Assembly (NCBI GenBank): GCA_947095585.1
Contig: OX352765.1
Location: 62,697,719-62,761,718 of the forward strand
Length of the DNA: 64,000 nucleotides
Source: Nephrocerus scutellatus
Lineage: Eukaryota > Arthropoda > Insecta > Diptera > Pipunculidae
Direction of reading: 5' to 3'
Numbering within the stretch: position 1 is the stretch's first letter; each line of letters opens with the position of its first letter. Under the pieces are notes generated by a model, which saw only the letters and a list, made by a program, of their open reading frames with translations, had not been told where the DNA came from and ran no database searches. The translations under genes and the position numbers were made by a program. Positions 1-9,589 of this stretch are shown here, one piece after another.

Positions 1-91
1 TCCTTTCCTTTACTTCGCGGGGGAGCATAGGGCTTCTACAAACGCCCGCCAACGAACTCGATTTAACGCCTGAGATTTCAAGAGACACCAC
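1..91. other. unassigned edge sequence
   Basis: The first ~90 bases do not read in the frame of the reverse transcriptase fragment that follows and I recognise nothing in them. They may belong to a different repeat joined at this point. Confidence 0.3.
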
Positions 92-940
92 TCGGTCCCC
101 TGGGATCCGATACTGGCTTACGCAGACGTTATTGACATCGTTGGTAGAAACCGAAGAGCTGTACAGGAAGCTTTCATCCAGATCGAGCAGGGGGCACGAA
201 ATCTGGGGCTGCACATAAATGAGAGCAAAACAAAGTATGTGGTGGCCACGTCTGCGAATAAAAGATTCAACATTGGTCCTGCAATTCAAATAGTGGAGCA
301 CGAATTTGAAGTAGTGCAATCCTGTAACTATCTCGGGTCAACTATAGCAGCCGATAACAGCATGGAACCAGAAATACGCGCACGGTTGCTTAAAGCCAAC
401 AAAGCCTACTATAGCCTGTCAAGACTCTTCAAATCCAGGAACTTAACCATAACATCCAAGCTGCATATATATAAGACAATGATCATACCAGTACTTACAT
501 ATGGATCCGAGACTTGGATGCTTAGCAAAAAGCATTCTGACCTCTTAGCCGCGTTCGAGAGAAAAGTCTTACGGAGAATTGTTGGCCCCGTATGTGAGGA
601 AGGACGATTCCGGAGACTCTATAATAATGAGATCTACGAGCGTTACCGCGATGTCGACATCGTGAAGAAAATTAAGCTCGGTAGGCTCCGGTGGGTAGGA
701 CACCTAGCTCGCATGAGCGAAGAGGATCCTGCTCAGAAAGTCCTTTGCGGTAGGATTTATGGAACACGACAGCGAGGCCGGCCAAGCCTAAGCTGGAAGG
801 ATGGCGTAGACCAGGACGCCCAGAGTTTAGAGATGCCAAACTGGATGACATCGGCTCGAAATCGGGACCGGTGGAGAGACTTTTTGCGGGAGGCAAGGAC
901 CGGACCCCGGTTGTAGAGCCAAATATGATGATGATGATGA
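92..940 (+). mobile_element. RTE-like non-LTR retrotransposon, 5'-truncated 3' end
   Basis: An open frame runs from about 92 to the stop at 916 and encodes the C-terminal half of a non-LTR reverse transcriptase. The catalytic box reads YADV at 119-130 (YADD expected, so one catalytic aspartate is lost). Downstream come the conserved blocks YLGSTI, LTYGSETW and RLRWVGHLARM, typical of RTE-like elements found in insects. The 3' end after the stop is short and closes in an (ATG)n run at 925-940, the simple-repeat tail usual for this group. The endonuclease and most of the RT are absent, as expected for 5' truncation. A second, more damaged copy lies on the minus strand at 50492-51000. Confidence 0.85.
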
Positions 941-1865
941 ATTCAGTAAAAATATAAGCCACATGTTTGTTTGGCCAAAAAATGAAGGATCTCGTGGGTC
1001 TCAGGAAATTTCATCATGTCTAATAAAGTACTTAAACACTTATGCTAAAAACTTTGAAAAAAATAACATGTTCCGATTCCGGGTAATATAGAAATATTAA
1101 AACTGTTTAAAGTTTATTGAAACTTGTTCAAATTACGGAAATAAGAGCTAAGTCAATTGAAATTACATTTTTAGTAAGTGGACATAGCTATTTGCCTAAT
1201 GACTCAGATTTTGCCAGTCACATGCGAAAAAATTCAATTCATTCTTTCACTAGATGATTAGTACAATATAATCAAAACATGTAAAAAGCAAGCCCCGTTT
1301 AATTTAATCAAAATTATCCTCCAAAATTTTTTTTCAACAAAACCTTTAGAAAAATCAATCATTAACAGAAAAGTAACCGTTACAGGGTTTCCAGCAAATT
1401 GGCTTAAAATACGCTGGATAAAGTTAGAAAGGTCCAAACCTCCAAACCCCACCTCATACAATTCAAATATGACTATAATGAAGATTCAGGATTTAATGCC
1501 ATTAATATAAGGTAATCTGTAGCAGGATAGACCACAAAGTTTGAAAAATGTAATAAAAATATATGATAACTAACTTTTTCTGTAATAAAAAACTTAAAAA
1601 TTTAAATACTAAGGTTAACTTTATTTCTTTTTTCAGTTGCCAAATCGATTAACTTCACCAGTTACATAAAAATTGTAACATTACCTACGATTATCTTTTT
1701 GCTATTCTTTCTTATTATTTTATATACCGTTAAATGAAAGCTGTATCTATATTTATGCATTTTACAATATAATTTGAATTTATATTATAAAGGGAATGTT
1801 AAAAAACAATGTACATTATTTCATCGCATTTCTCAACTTTTTGTTTTATGGAGTTAATCGATTTG
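941..1865. other. AT-rich interval, no gene recognised
   Basis: About 900 bases of AT-rich DNA. The only open frames are short and have no recognisable motif. I see no terminal repeats that would define an element. Confidence 0.4.
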
Positions 1866-2270
1866 TGCACTGAACAGCTCACATGTGTATAAAATTTAAA
1901 GAAAATCGGGTACTTTTTTATTAAATTTGTATGGGTGCACACCAACCCCGGGGCCTACCAAATTTTTACAAAAAGTGTTGTCAATCGGAGATACACATGT
2001 GTATAAAATTTGAAGAAAATCGGGTACTTTTTTTATAAAATTTGTATGGGTGCCCACCCACCCTGGCGCCCGATCACTTCCAAATTTTTACAAAAAAACG
2101 TTGTCAATCGGAGTTACACATGTGTAAAAAATTTAAAGAAAATCGATTACTTTTTTTAAAAACCATAACATAACCGACCCCTGGGCCCGATCACTACCAA
2201 ATTTTTACAAAAAGTGTTGTCTATCGGAGATATACATGCGTATAAAATTTAAAAAAAATCGGGTAAATTA
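1866..2270 (+). repeat. CACATGTG tandem-repeat element, internal units
   Basis: Four diverged units of about 115-123 bp start at roughly 1880, 1994, 2117 and 2233. Each carries a CACATGTG-type palindrome followed by a TAAAATTTGAAGAAAATCGG-like stretch, a CCCCGGGGCC-like GC island and ATTTTTACAAAAAGTGTTGT. The same unit recurs through the window, best at 31680-32600. Confidence 0.85.
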
Positions 2271-2339
2271 TATAAAGTGAAAGATTTTCTTAAGGTTAGG
2301 GAAGTTGCACAATTATGACCGTAATTTTAGATGACATAA

Positions 2340-2678
2340 TCGGTGAGTTATCACCAGACGGATTCCGGAGTTCCAAACCGGAAAGGCAACAGGCCGATCA
2401 ACCACGGTGTCGGGTGCCGTGTGCCATTATTCAATTTCAATGAAAGGAATGAAAATGAAATAAAACTTACGTGTGAGTGTAAAGATCCAAACCTCGTCGC
2501 CAGCGCTGTCGATGGGCCAGAATCCAAGCTGTATAGAATCAAATGCATTAGTAATTTATTAATAACCGATGTTAACTCTGCGCGTATAACTCTGACTGGG
2601 GTTTGGAACCCTTACATGGACACTCGGCAAATAGCACTAGGCAGAAATCCGATAAAAAGGAATATACTACAACTATAG
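2340..2678 (+). pseudogene. cysteine-motif ORF, possible viral PIF-like remnant
   Basis: An open frame of about 112 codons with no ATG in a good position (the first usable start would be GTG at 2343). It contains CRVP and a C-x-C-x-D-P block (CECKDPNLV) followed about 20 residues later by another cysteine. Cysteine-paired patterns of this kind occur in per os infectivity factors of nuclear arthropod large DNA viruses, but the resemblance is recalled, not searched. A second frame overlaps 5' (ATG at 2315, to a stop near 2442), suggesting a frameshift. The next open frame starts 6 bases after this stop, a spacing unlike dipteran host genes. It could also be a chance ORF. Confidence 0.3.
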
Positions 2679-2683
2679 TAAAA

Positions 2684-2859
2684 ATGAAAGGATTGGGTCA
2701 GCATAAGGCTTAACAGTTCTTTTGGCGATAGCTTTGCTCGCTGCAATTTCTTTACAATTACCGATCGATGTAAAAATACAACTTTATACAATTAATCTAA
2801 GAAATAATGATCTTCGTTTGAGATCCCTCACTCTCCGTAAGCAACTGGAATCTTCGTAA
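2684..2859 (+). pseudogene. short signal-anchor-like ORF, frameshifted
   Basis: An ATG at 2684 opens a frame that stops after nine codons at 2711-2713. One base away, an open frame from 2710 to the stop at 2857 begins with a hydrophobic run (LTVLLAIALLAAISL) and continues into a polar segment. The layout, a short charged N-terminus then a membrane anchor, is that of a small type II membrane protein with a single frameshift. Its start follows the previous stop by a few bases and its end overlaps the convergent minus-strand frame at 2828. I do not recognise the family. Confidence 0.3.
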
Positions 2860-3215
2860 AATTTACCTTTCGAAGGTTAACAGCATCCCCTAGGCTACGA
2901 GAATATTCTCTGCTACACTCGAGTATGAGATTAGTTAGTTCAAAGTTATGGTGAAACCGTTCTTCTTCGACAAAATTTAGTCGAGCATCACAAGCGAATA
3001 AAGTATTAACTTTCTCGCATGGAATGCAATTCGGAAACTTTGCAATAGTTTCTTTTACGGCCCCGACCAATAGCGACCGAAACGTTCACTTTTTCTTTAT
3101 TATGTCTTAAAATGCCTATAACATGCACATCTACAACTAATCGTGGCACATCATCGTCATACAAAACAACGAAAAGAAAGTCATTGTAAATCTTCTGGAA
3201 AGCTACTTGGTATAT
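2828..3215 (-). pseudogene. possible sulfhydryl-oxidase-like viral remnant, frameshifted
   Basis: Two overlapping minus-strand frames make up this remnant. The upstream one is open from 3215 to a stop at 3006 (FVVLYDDDVPRLVVDVHVIG). The downstream one is open across 3070 to the stop at 2828. It contains KFPNCIPCEKV, giving a C-x-x-C pair, and then a FHHNFELTNLI block. A C-x-x-C followed by an F-x-x-x-x-E-x-x-N helix recalls the Erv/P33 (Ac92-type) sulfhydryl oxidases of baculo-like viruses. This is inference from pattern only. The frames are broken by one shift and the 3' end overlaps the plus-strand frame ending at 2859, a convergent arrangement typical of compact viral genomes. Confidence 0.3.
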
Positions 3216-3370
3216 TTATCTCTTTTATCTTTGGGTGGGTGTGAGAATTTTACTTACCGCGATGAACTTTTCCCAATGCAAATTTAGTTTTTTTCTTTGC
3301 ACAAGGGATTTGGCTAATTGCCGACCCTAAAAAAAATTCTTGCTAGTCTTGCTGATGATAAAAAGTGCCC

Positions 3371-3395
<25 letters not shown>
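3216..3395. other. flank ending in a poly(T) tract
   Basis: No gene is recognised. The interval closes in a poly(T) run at 3369-3396 that directly abuts the minus-oriented CACATGTG element. Confidence 0.5.
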
Positions 3396-3402
<7 letters not shown>

Positions 3403-3925
3403 CTATATTTTAACTTCACTTGCCCGTGTGTTTGTGGGTTTGTGGGCTTGTGGATTTGTGTGTCATGGAATCTTGCGATCAATTTTTAACCCACTTCCTA
3501 CGATTTTATTGAAATTTGGCACACATGTATATCTCCCATGACAACACTTTCTATTAAAATTTGAGGCCCCTCGGGCCGCGGGGTCGGGGGGCTCCCATAC
3601 AAATATTTTACAAAATTTACCCGATTTTCTTTAAATTTTGTACACATGTGTGTCTTCGATGGAAAACACTTTTTGTAAAAATTTGGAGCGATCGGCCCCT
3701 TGGGGACCCCAATATACAATTTTTAAATATCGCTATATCGCATCAGATCATGGCAAAGTATGAGCTCTGTGCTTTGTGAACAGCGCTGTTCGCTGCCGCT
3801 ACGGCATTTGGTGGATGATTTTGCCACAAAACGAGCACGCAGTGTGTGTGTGTGTGTGTGTGTGTATCCCCGATTAGAGAATTTACAAGAAAAATTTTAA
3901 TTTTTATGGGTTGTTTTTTTTATAC
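3396..3925 (-). mobile_element. CACATGTG element, near-complete copy, Helentron-like
   Basis: In minus orientation it starts with the AACAACCCATAAAAATTAAA block (3890-3918), has the subterminal AAATTCTCTA box, then two internal CACATGTG units, a purine-poor ACAAACACACGGGCA tract, and ends in the second subterminal box next to the poly(T). Subterminal inverted boxes enclosing tandem repeats are features of Helentron-derived non-autonomous elements (DINE-1/HINE type). A (GT)12 run lies at 3842-3866. A near-identical copy is at 47860-48358. Confidence 0.6.
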
Positions 3926-4020
3926 ATTACCTTATTGCCAAGGGAGAACTCCCTAAATAATTTGTGTCATGTCAGGGCTATGCCCTGTATTAAAATTAAA
4001 ATCACATTCCTCACGTTTGT
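3926..4020 (-). mobile_element. 3'-end fragment of a jockey-like element
   Basis: This matches, in reverse orientation and with divergence, the 3' untranslated end of the jockey-like element at 45316-47259: the blocks TTGCCAAGGGA, GGGCTATGCCCT and ATCACATTCCT occur in the same order. Only about 95 bases remain. Confidence 0.6.
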
Positions 4021-4345
4021 AGCTACTCATAAAACAATTCTTGCACGAATAGTTAACTGGTAATTTAATTTTTTTCAATGTACAGGCTGCATAACACCAG
4101 TAGTAATTACTATTTTCGCTATGAGTTAAATTCTTATGATAGCACAAATTTTTTTCTCTAGTTCCTACGGTACACTTTAGAAATACGAGTGCAATGTGTG
4201 GTGCACGAAACAATTAGTAACAAGATTGGGATATCTGCTAGTTTAATATTGCAAAATTAACACTTTTATTTAATTCTTCTCGAATAAAACAAATTTTCTC
4301 CGCTAGAAAAAAATAAATCAAAAACATATAAATTTATCTTCTATA
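4021..4345. other. interval with no recognised gene
   Basis: AT-rich sequence between a jockey fragment and the maT element. One minus-strand frame of 86 codons shows no motif. The segment TATCTGCTAGTTTAATAT near 4233 resembles the end of the CTAGCTGACCCG repeat at 5403. Confidence 0.35.
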
Positions 4346-5242
4346 CAGGGTGGCTGAGACCAAGTGTTACCAAATAAAAACTGTAATTTTTTTAATTTTG
4401 ATTATTTTTTATTGAAATTTCATGGAATATGTTGAAAACATATTACATTTTATGAAAAACATGTTACTGCTCGATCTGACCTCCTTTGGCTCTGATTATT
4501 TGATTCAGTCTTCCATAGAAAGCATTGCATGCTGACCGAACGTGGGCTTGCGGAATTTTATTCCATTCTCGAACAAGAGCTGACTTCAATGCATCAACAC
4601 TTTCGTATTTTTTAGTGGAAACCTTACTCTCCAAAATGGACCATATGAAGAAATCCATGGGATTCAAGTCTGGTGAATATGGTGGCCATTCTTTCGACGA
4701 AATCAGCCGCGGAACGCAATTTTGTAAAAATGTGCTGTGTCGCTCGAGCTTTGTGTGACGGTGCCGAGTCCTGTTGGAATGTCCAACGGTTCGTACCAAA
4801 GTGTTTACGTGCCCAAGGTAGCAAAGCATCGTTTAGGATCTTTGGTTTACCTTGACTCCATGTTCGATGAAAACCAGAGGAGTGCGTCCATCTGCAGTCA
4901 CTGCAGCCCAACGAGCATGGCAACTCGTGTGTCCAAATTATCGTTGGACTTGTGCTCTAACCAAGCACGATCATTTTGTTTATTCACATACTGTTGAATG
5001 GTGAAAATGTTCTCATCAGAAAAGACAATTTTTGGAATCTCATCACGTTCGGCCAAAGCCTTCAATGCTCGTATTCTTTCAAGCCTAACTTTTTTTTGTG
5101 CCTCCGTAAGATCTTGAACTTTTTGTATGTTTTTCATAAAATGTAATATGTTTTCAACATATTCCACGAAATTTCCATAAAAAATAATCAAAATTAAAAA
5201 AATTACAGCGTTTTGATTTGGTAACACTTGGTCTCAGCCATA
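4346..5242 (-). mobile_element. maT-type (DD37D) transposon, internally deleted
   Basis: The left end after TA (4344-4345) reads CAGGGTGGCTGAGACCAAGT and the right end, in reverse complement, GGCTGAGACCAAGTGTTACC. The outer six bases are lost on the right. The imperfect inverted repeats extend about 130 bp on each side, through blocks such as GGAATATGTTGAAAACATAT. Remnant transposase on the minus strand shows the catalytic signatures FSDEN, QQDSAPSH and WPPYSPDLNPMDFF; counting across the frames gives 37 residues between the second and third aspartates, the maT spacing. The helix-turn-helix N-terminus is deleted and at least one frameshift lies near 4720, so the copy is dead. Confidence 0.85.
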
Positions 5243-5249
5243 TAAAGAA

Positions 5250-5409
5250 TGTTCGAACAAGTGTAAATTTTTTGCCTGATAAGTGTCGATTCTATAGTTT
5301 TCTGGATTGGTTAATTGGTTAGTTAGCGGGGTGTAAGTGGGCGTGGCGTCAGTGGCCGGGGTCAGTGGGATGGGACAGCCGGGAAACGCCGGGTATTTCT
5401 GCTAGTTTA
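5250..5409 (-). mobile_element. CTAGCTGACCCG-family repeat, partial reverse copy
   Basis: It matches 58120-58285 in the same orientation: TTGCCTG..AAGTGTCGATTCTATAG, then the GTCAGTGGG minisatellite and GGGACAGCCGGGAAACGCCG. It stops at the TTTCTGCTAG junction and stands head-to-head with the copy that follows. Confidence 0.7.
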
Positions 5410-5411
5410 AT

Positions 5412-5838
5412 ATATAAAACTAGCTGACCCGACAGACGTTGTTCTTTCCCACTTTCAATAAATTTGTTTGTGACCGTTTTGTGATCTGGTAAAAAGCTAT
5501 TTGTTTTGCGATATCGCGTCACAGTATTAGTCACATCAGTATTAGCAGAAATACCCGGCATTTCCCGGCTGTCCCATCCCACTGACCCCCGCCCACTGGA
5601 CTCCCGCCCTCTGACCTCCCGCCGACTGACGCCATGCCCACTTACACCCGCGTATCATAAATAAGAATTTTCTGAAAAAACCCATACCAGCGCCATCTGC
5701 CGGGCTGATTTGTGAATCTAAACCATCCAGGGTGTCACCCAAACGCATACAAAAAATTCATTCAAATCGGTCCAGCTGTTTAGGAGGAGTTAAGTGACAT
5801 ACACACGTACAGTAGAATTATATATAAAGATAATATTA
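5412..5838 (+). mobile_element. CTAGCTGACCCG-family repeat, near-complete
   Basis: It starts CTAGCTGACCCGACAGACGT, carries an internal minisatellite of CCCACTGAC-type units (5578-5650), then CCAGCGCCATCTGCCGG, AATCGGTCCAGCTGTT and an AT-rich end TATATATAAAGATAA. This is a dispersed insect repeat whose class I cannot settle; it encodes no protein. Other copies are at 7262-7436, 57815-58410 and 60505-61120. Confidence 0.75.
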
Positions 5839-5849
5839 TGTAAAACAAC

Positions 5850-6235
5850 CCAAAAAATTTTTTCATGTAAAATCTCTAATAACCAAAAGTATACTGAATT
5901 CCACTATTAATTCTGAAATATAAAAACACATACGAAGCACTGCAACCCAAAAACAAAACAACCACAATCGTTAAGCAACCAGCGCTACTCATAGCGCACA
6001 GCGCACAACGCACACAGAACACAGTCATTATAGTATGAAATGATCTGATGCCGCTTTATGGGAAAAACAATTTGTATGGGAGTCCCTGTACCCCGCGGCC
6101 CGATACCTCGCAAATAATAGAAAGTATTGTCACCGGAAATATACATGTGTGCAAAACTTTAATAAAATTGGGCTTTGGGAAGTGGGTTAAAAATGTATCA
6201 CAAGATAAATGCCAGTCCGCCAGCCATGTATATTT
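5850..6235 (+). mobile_element. CACATGTG element, plus copy
   Basis: It begins AAAACAACCCAAAAAATTTT with the subterminal AAATCTCTAA box, carries the ACACATACGAAGCACTGCAA segment and one CATGTGTGCAAAA unit. It ends at GTGGGTTAAAAATGTATCAC before the SINE, so the 3' terminal box is missing. It is closest to the copy at 58420-58835. Confidence 0.7.
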
Positions 6236-7189
6236 ATGAACACAAATATGGAGAGACCTACAATTTAATGCCGGATCCGAACGGCGAATAAGGAAGCTTT
6301 CCGTGATAAGTTATTACTCTCGGACGTTCATCAAACTTTCGCGAGAGGTGGGATACAGTGAAAAATACTTTTGGTGTTACTGGGATTCGAACCACGAACT
6401 CCTGGGGTGGAATCGGCTAAGGCGATAGCTGACTGTCACTGTTTCGATTGTCAATTTTGATTATCAACTTCTCTTTGTTCTGCGTAAAGTGATCGCTATT
6501 ACGACCAGCTGTTGTGTTTTATTGTGATAATTTCTGCTGATAATTCGGCTTTATGCTTATGCGATTTTGTTGTAAGCCAAGCTGGATTAGCCAAAGCAAA
6601 TGTAAGTAAACCTAACTTAAAATATAAATTGAGAAAAATGTTTGTTTTCTTTAAGGAGTGTTTAGTCGAAAATTTTTCAAGAATCTGAAATATATAATTT
6701 ATATATTGAATATAACTGATTAATGAATATCCATAGAGTCTTATAGATACATTGGGTTAGGAAGTTCCAGAATATTAGCTTTATTCCTTAAGTTAATTCT
6801 GAGCAATTGAACTTTTTTGTAGTCTCTTTCTTCATTTCTCGTTCTGTTCGCCGCATAGAAAATTTGCATTGAAGTATACATTAATGTTCACTTATTTTTT
6901 CTTTTAACTTTAATAACTTTTTCACATTTTTTCACTAATCTTTCGATTTATAGTTGAGATGATGCTGACACAACTTCTCTTCCTCAAAATAATTGAACAA
7001 AATGTATGAAAGTGACACCTAAATAGCTGTCACCCACAAACCATAGCAAAAAAGTGATAGTCAATTTGATTATCACCTTACGTGGAGCAAACGCATTTAT
7101 TTTGATGATCAACAATCAACTATCGCCTTAGCCGATTCCACCCCTGCTCAGAAGTCCATGCTCTTATCCACTGAGCCACGGCGCCCACA
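6236..7189 (-). mobile_element. tRNA-derived SINE, split by a MITE
   Basis: Read on the minus strand, 7184-7145 gives a tRNA-like 5' half (GTGGCTCAGTGGATAAGAGC, a D-arm with A-box). After the MITE, 6403-6379 gives GTGGTTCGAATCCC, a T-arm with B-box. The body follows down to 6236 and includes CGTTCGGATCCGGC and TGTAGGTCTCTCCATATTTG. A and B boxes are internal pol III promoter elements. The tRNA head is cut by the MITE at 6404-7144, so this copy should not be transcribable as one unit. Confidence 0.65.
6404..7144. mobile_element. MITE inserted in the SINE tRNA head
   Basis: Inverted ends GGGGTGGAATCGGCTAAGGC (left) and its complement GCCTTAGCCGATTCCACCCC (right) define a 741-bp non-coding element. 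The inverted match continues through GATAG.TGA.TG. I see no clear long target duplication. The interior includes CGGCTTTATGCTTATGCGAT, which recurs at 53456-53510. Confidence 0.75.
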
Positions 7190-7261
7190 CAAAAAAATCT
7201 TCCTTGAAGTTTTTTTTTAATATTCGATATCGATTTCGGAATTAAAATTCCTTCTTCAGTA

Positions 7262-7436
7262 GTTGATATATTATTATATACTATACCAGCGGAAATACTC
7301 GGCGTTTCCCGGCTCACTGACGCAACGCCCACTGACCTCCTACCAACTGACCCCCCACCAACTGACTGCTTATGACATCCCGCCGGTTCACCACCCACCC
7401 ACCGACCACCCATACGCACAAACGTATTTATATATT
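7262..7436 (+). mobile_element. CTAGCTGACCCG-family repeat, minisatellite-rich fragment
   Basis: GCGGAAATACTCGGCGTTTC leads into CCCACTGACC/CCAACTGACC units, as in 5560-5650. Both ends of the family consensus are missing. Confidence 0.6.
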
Positions 7437-7594
7437 GTTATGTATATATGCACATCCCGTAATTATATTAGTATGATATTGATTTTTGTGATGAGTTCAG
7501 TACAGTCTGGATAGTGAAACAATAAAGATACCAATAGCAAGAAGTCGTGTTTTAATTGCTGAATGTTAGAAGAACTAAAAGTAAAGATATAACA
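7437..7594 (+). mobile_element. 3' part of a gypsy-type LTR
   Basis: The sequence contains an AATAAAG signal (7521) and ends in AACA at 7594, three bases before a tRNA-complementary primer site. The 5' part of the LTR is not visible and was probably lost to the neighbouring repeat. Confidence 0.55.
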
Positions 7595-7596
7595 TT

Positions 7597-7608
7597 TGGC
7601 GACGAGGA
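7597..7608 (+). promoter_or_regulatory. primer binding site, tRNA-Ser(GCT)-like
   Basis: TGGCGACGAGGA is complementary to the 3' end (…TCCTCGTCGCCA) of insect tRNA-Ser(GCT). Its position just after an LTR ending in CA supports a reverse-transcription primer site. Confidence 0.6.
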
Positions 7609-7935
7609 AAATCAAGAGTTTTAATAAAACAGAAAAGTAAATCGTATAAAAACAATACGCGTGTTGAACTAGCAAAAACCTGTTCTATTAAAAGTATGTG
7701 ATTCCGTTAGTTAAATTGATAGCGTCGGTCTTGTATAAAGCCGCCTACAGAGAGTCGTATGACGGCGAAAAACGTTTTTGTAAAGCAAAGGGATACAACA
7801 GCGAAATTAATGATGATCGGCAACATTAAACCAAATGCTTAAAAGATAATTTTACGGAATATGCTGAACTTATGGATCATTTTTTTTCATTGAATGATGT
7901 AACGGAAAAATTATAGCCGTTCTAAACAAACACTT
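7609..7935 (+). pseudogene. gypsy gag N-terminal remnant
   Basis: A broken frame near 7845-7915 encodes FTEYAELMDHFFSLNDV and then stops. The pattern W/F-x-x-Y-x-E-x-x-D-x-F-F-x-x-N-D matches the capsid N-terminal region of gypsy elements of the kind that use the tRNA-Ser primer. Stops on both sides show decay. Nothing of pol follows; the copy ends near 7935. Confidence 0.55.
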
Positions 7936-8263
7936 TATACCTGGGGCCTATAACACAAAGTTACAAGTTTACAGGCTTACAAGCACTTGTAGGTTTATGC
8001 TAAATTCACAAGTGTAGATGATTTCTGTAACACAAAAAAAAACTTTACAGTTGTAGCAAAGAAAAATTTGCCTTCATATAGTTTTGTGTAGAGAATATCA
8101 ACTTTATTTATTAAGAGTTTGATTAAAACTATAGAACTACTGTAGATGCATTTTACTTAACACCTATGTCGCCCTCAAGAGGCATATGCGTACGTGACTT
8201 CTTATACATAAACTTATTTGCTGATTGGACGCATTTTATGTTCTATCCGCAAGATCATCACAT
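7936..8263. other. interval with no recognised gene
   Basis: It starts GGGGCCTATAACACAAAGTT, which looks like the end of a small element, but I find no inverted partner. The rest is AT-rich and ends at the 5' LTR of the next element. Confidence 0.35.
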
Positions 8264-8866
8264 TGTTGTGACCACACACAACTCCTTAGACATGTGCTAC
8301 GCACATTTCATACTATCCTTCACTTCCCAAACATGTGCTATACACATTTCCCATTTTTTCTATTTCTAATGTTACATCATCCATAATGTAACATTACCCA
8401 TTTTTTCAATAACCCAAATCCATTATTCTAAATCCGACGACCCACCGCGGCGTCTTCAATCTATCCTTTTATTCCAAATCCTAAATCGGACACCGACGAC
8501 CCACCGCGGAGTGTACATTCTCAATTGTCCATTGCATTCTCGCATTCGCTTGTTCGTACAACGACTGCGAGAATTGTGATGCGGACACATACAGGTCAAC
8601 CGAGCGGTTCAGCTTGACCTGCACTAAAAAATGAAGTAACAAAGGCATGTAGGAAGAAATGGAACGATGGATGAAGGAGTCAATTCCAAACATCCGAATA
8701 GGACAGTCGTCCTAAACTCTGAACAAAGTCACATTCCAACTCCAAAATAGGCAAGCCGCCTATCAGCTAAAGGGACCGAATTGCAACCTCAGCTAGTTTT
8801 CTTTTAAATAATAAAGTAACAGCTAATAATTATATTGTAAAAGTGTTTTATTTTCTTTTCGGAAAT
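8264..8866 (+). repeat. 5' LTR of the errantivirus-like element
   Basis: It begins TGTTGTGACCACACACAACT and ends near TTTTATTTTCTTTTCGGAA. It matches the 3' LTR at both ends and in 14842-15180. It has an extra ~105-bp stretch (8372-8480) with a partial internal duplication (CCGACGACCCACCGCGG twice) and lacks the satellite found in the 3' LTR. Confidence 0.85.
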
Positions 8867-9589
8867 TCGGTGGGATAACTGGGATAAAGCATCTGCCCAG
8901 TATCTCGACTTTTTTTTTTGTGCCTTATAAAAAAATTTTAAAAAATGTTTTAAATTATAATAAACAAGTGTTTATTGGCAAATAAAAGCAATGAACTCGC
9001 CGAAAATTTCTCAATTTTTGTGATTATTCATAAATCTTCAATTAAATTAAATTAAATTAAAAGTCTTGTATACTGACTAACAGACTCTATACAATAAATT
9101 ACGATTTTCAAAACGGTGATAAAAAGCAAATGGAAGCCTAAATTAAGGTGTTCAGTGAACCAATTCAATTCAATCAATAAGTCATCAATCATCATCACAA
9201 GCATCTACTTCACCGACATCATCAATCATCATCAACATAATCACCAGAATCCAACCAACAGCATCCAGCACATCTCAGAGGGCAACATCCAACAACAACA
9301 AAAACATGAATTTGTAAGAATTTTATTTTCTTTTTTTTAACTTATAAATATTTTTCTATGCATGTCCAAAACATATATTTCGTGTAAAAAAAAAAGTTTG
9401 AACACAATTAACCGAAACGATAACAAAATCTTTACAAAAATTCAGATAAATATACACATAGAAATTTTTTAGTAAAAAATAAGTATTCACGAATGAGGCA
9501 AATATAACAAAAGAGACCTTCTCTAATTCTATAACCCATCAAATCCATTCCGATATACTCCTTTTCTTTATTTCCTCCTATTTCCATAT
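8867..9589 (+). other. leader region between 5' LTR and gag
   Basis: About 720 bp of AT-rich untranslated sequence. I could not match a tRNA primer site with confidence at the LTR boundary. A short frame at 9116-9340 (histidine/asparagine-rich) has no recognised domain. Confidence 0.4.

Noticed and set aside
3498..3779. Coding frames on both strands of the CACATGTG element (also 48.0, 32.2, 38.3 kb)
   Set aside because: The peptides are translations of tandem non-coding units and recur only because the repeats recur.
7145..7189. Functional tRNA gene on the minus strand
   Set aside because: Only the 5' half is present next to the MITE, the anticodon stem does not pair well, and the T-arm is 740 bp away within a SINE body.
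7120..7419. 99-codon minus-strand ORF
   Set aside because: It crosses a SINE head, an AT-rich spacer and a minisatellite; no domain is visible.
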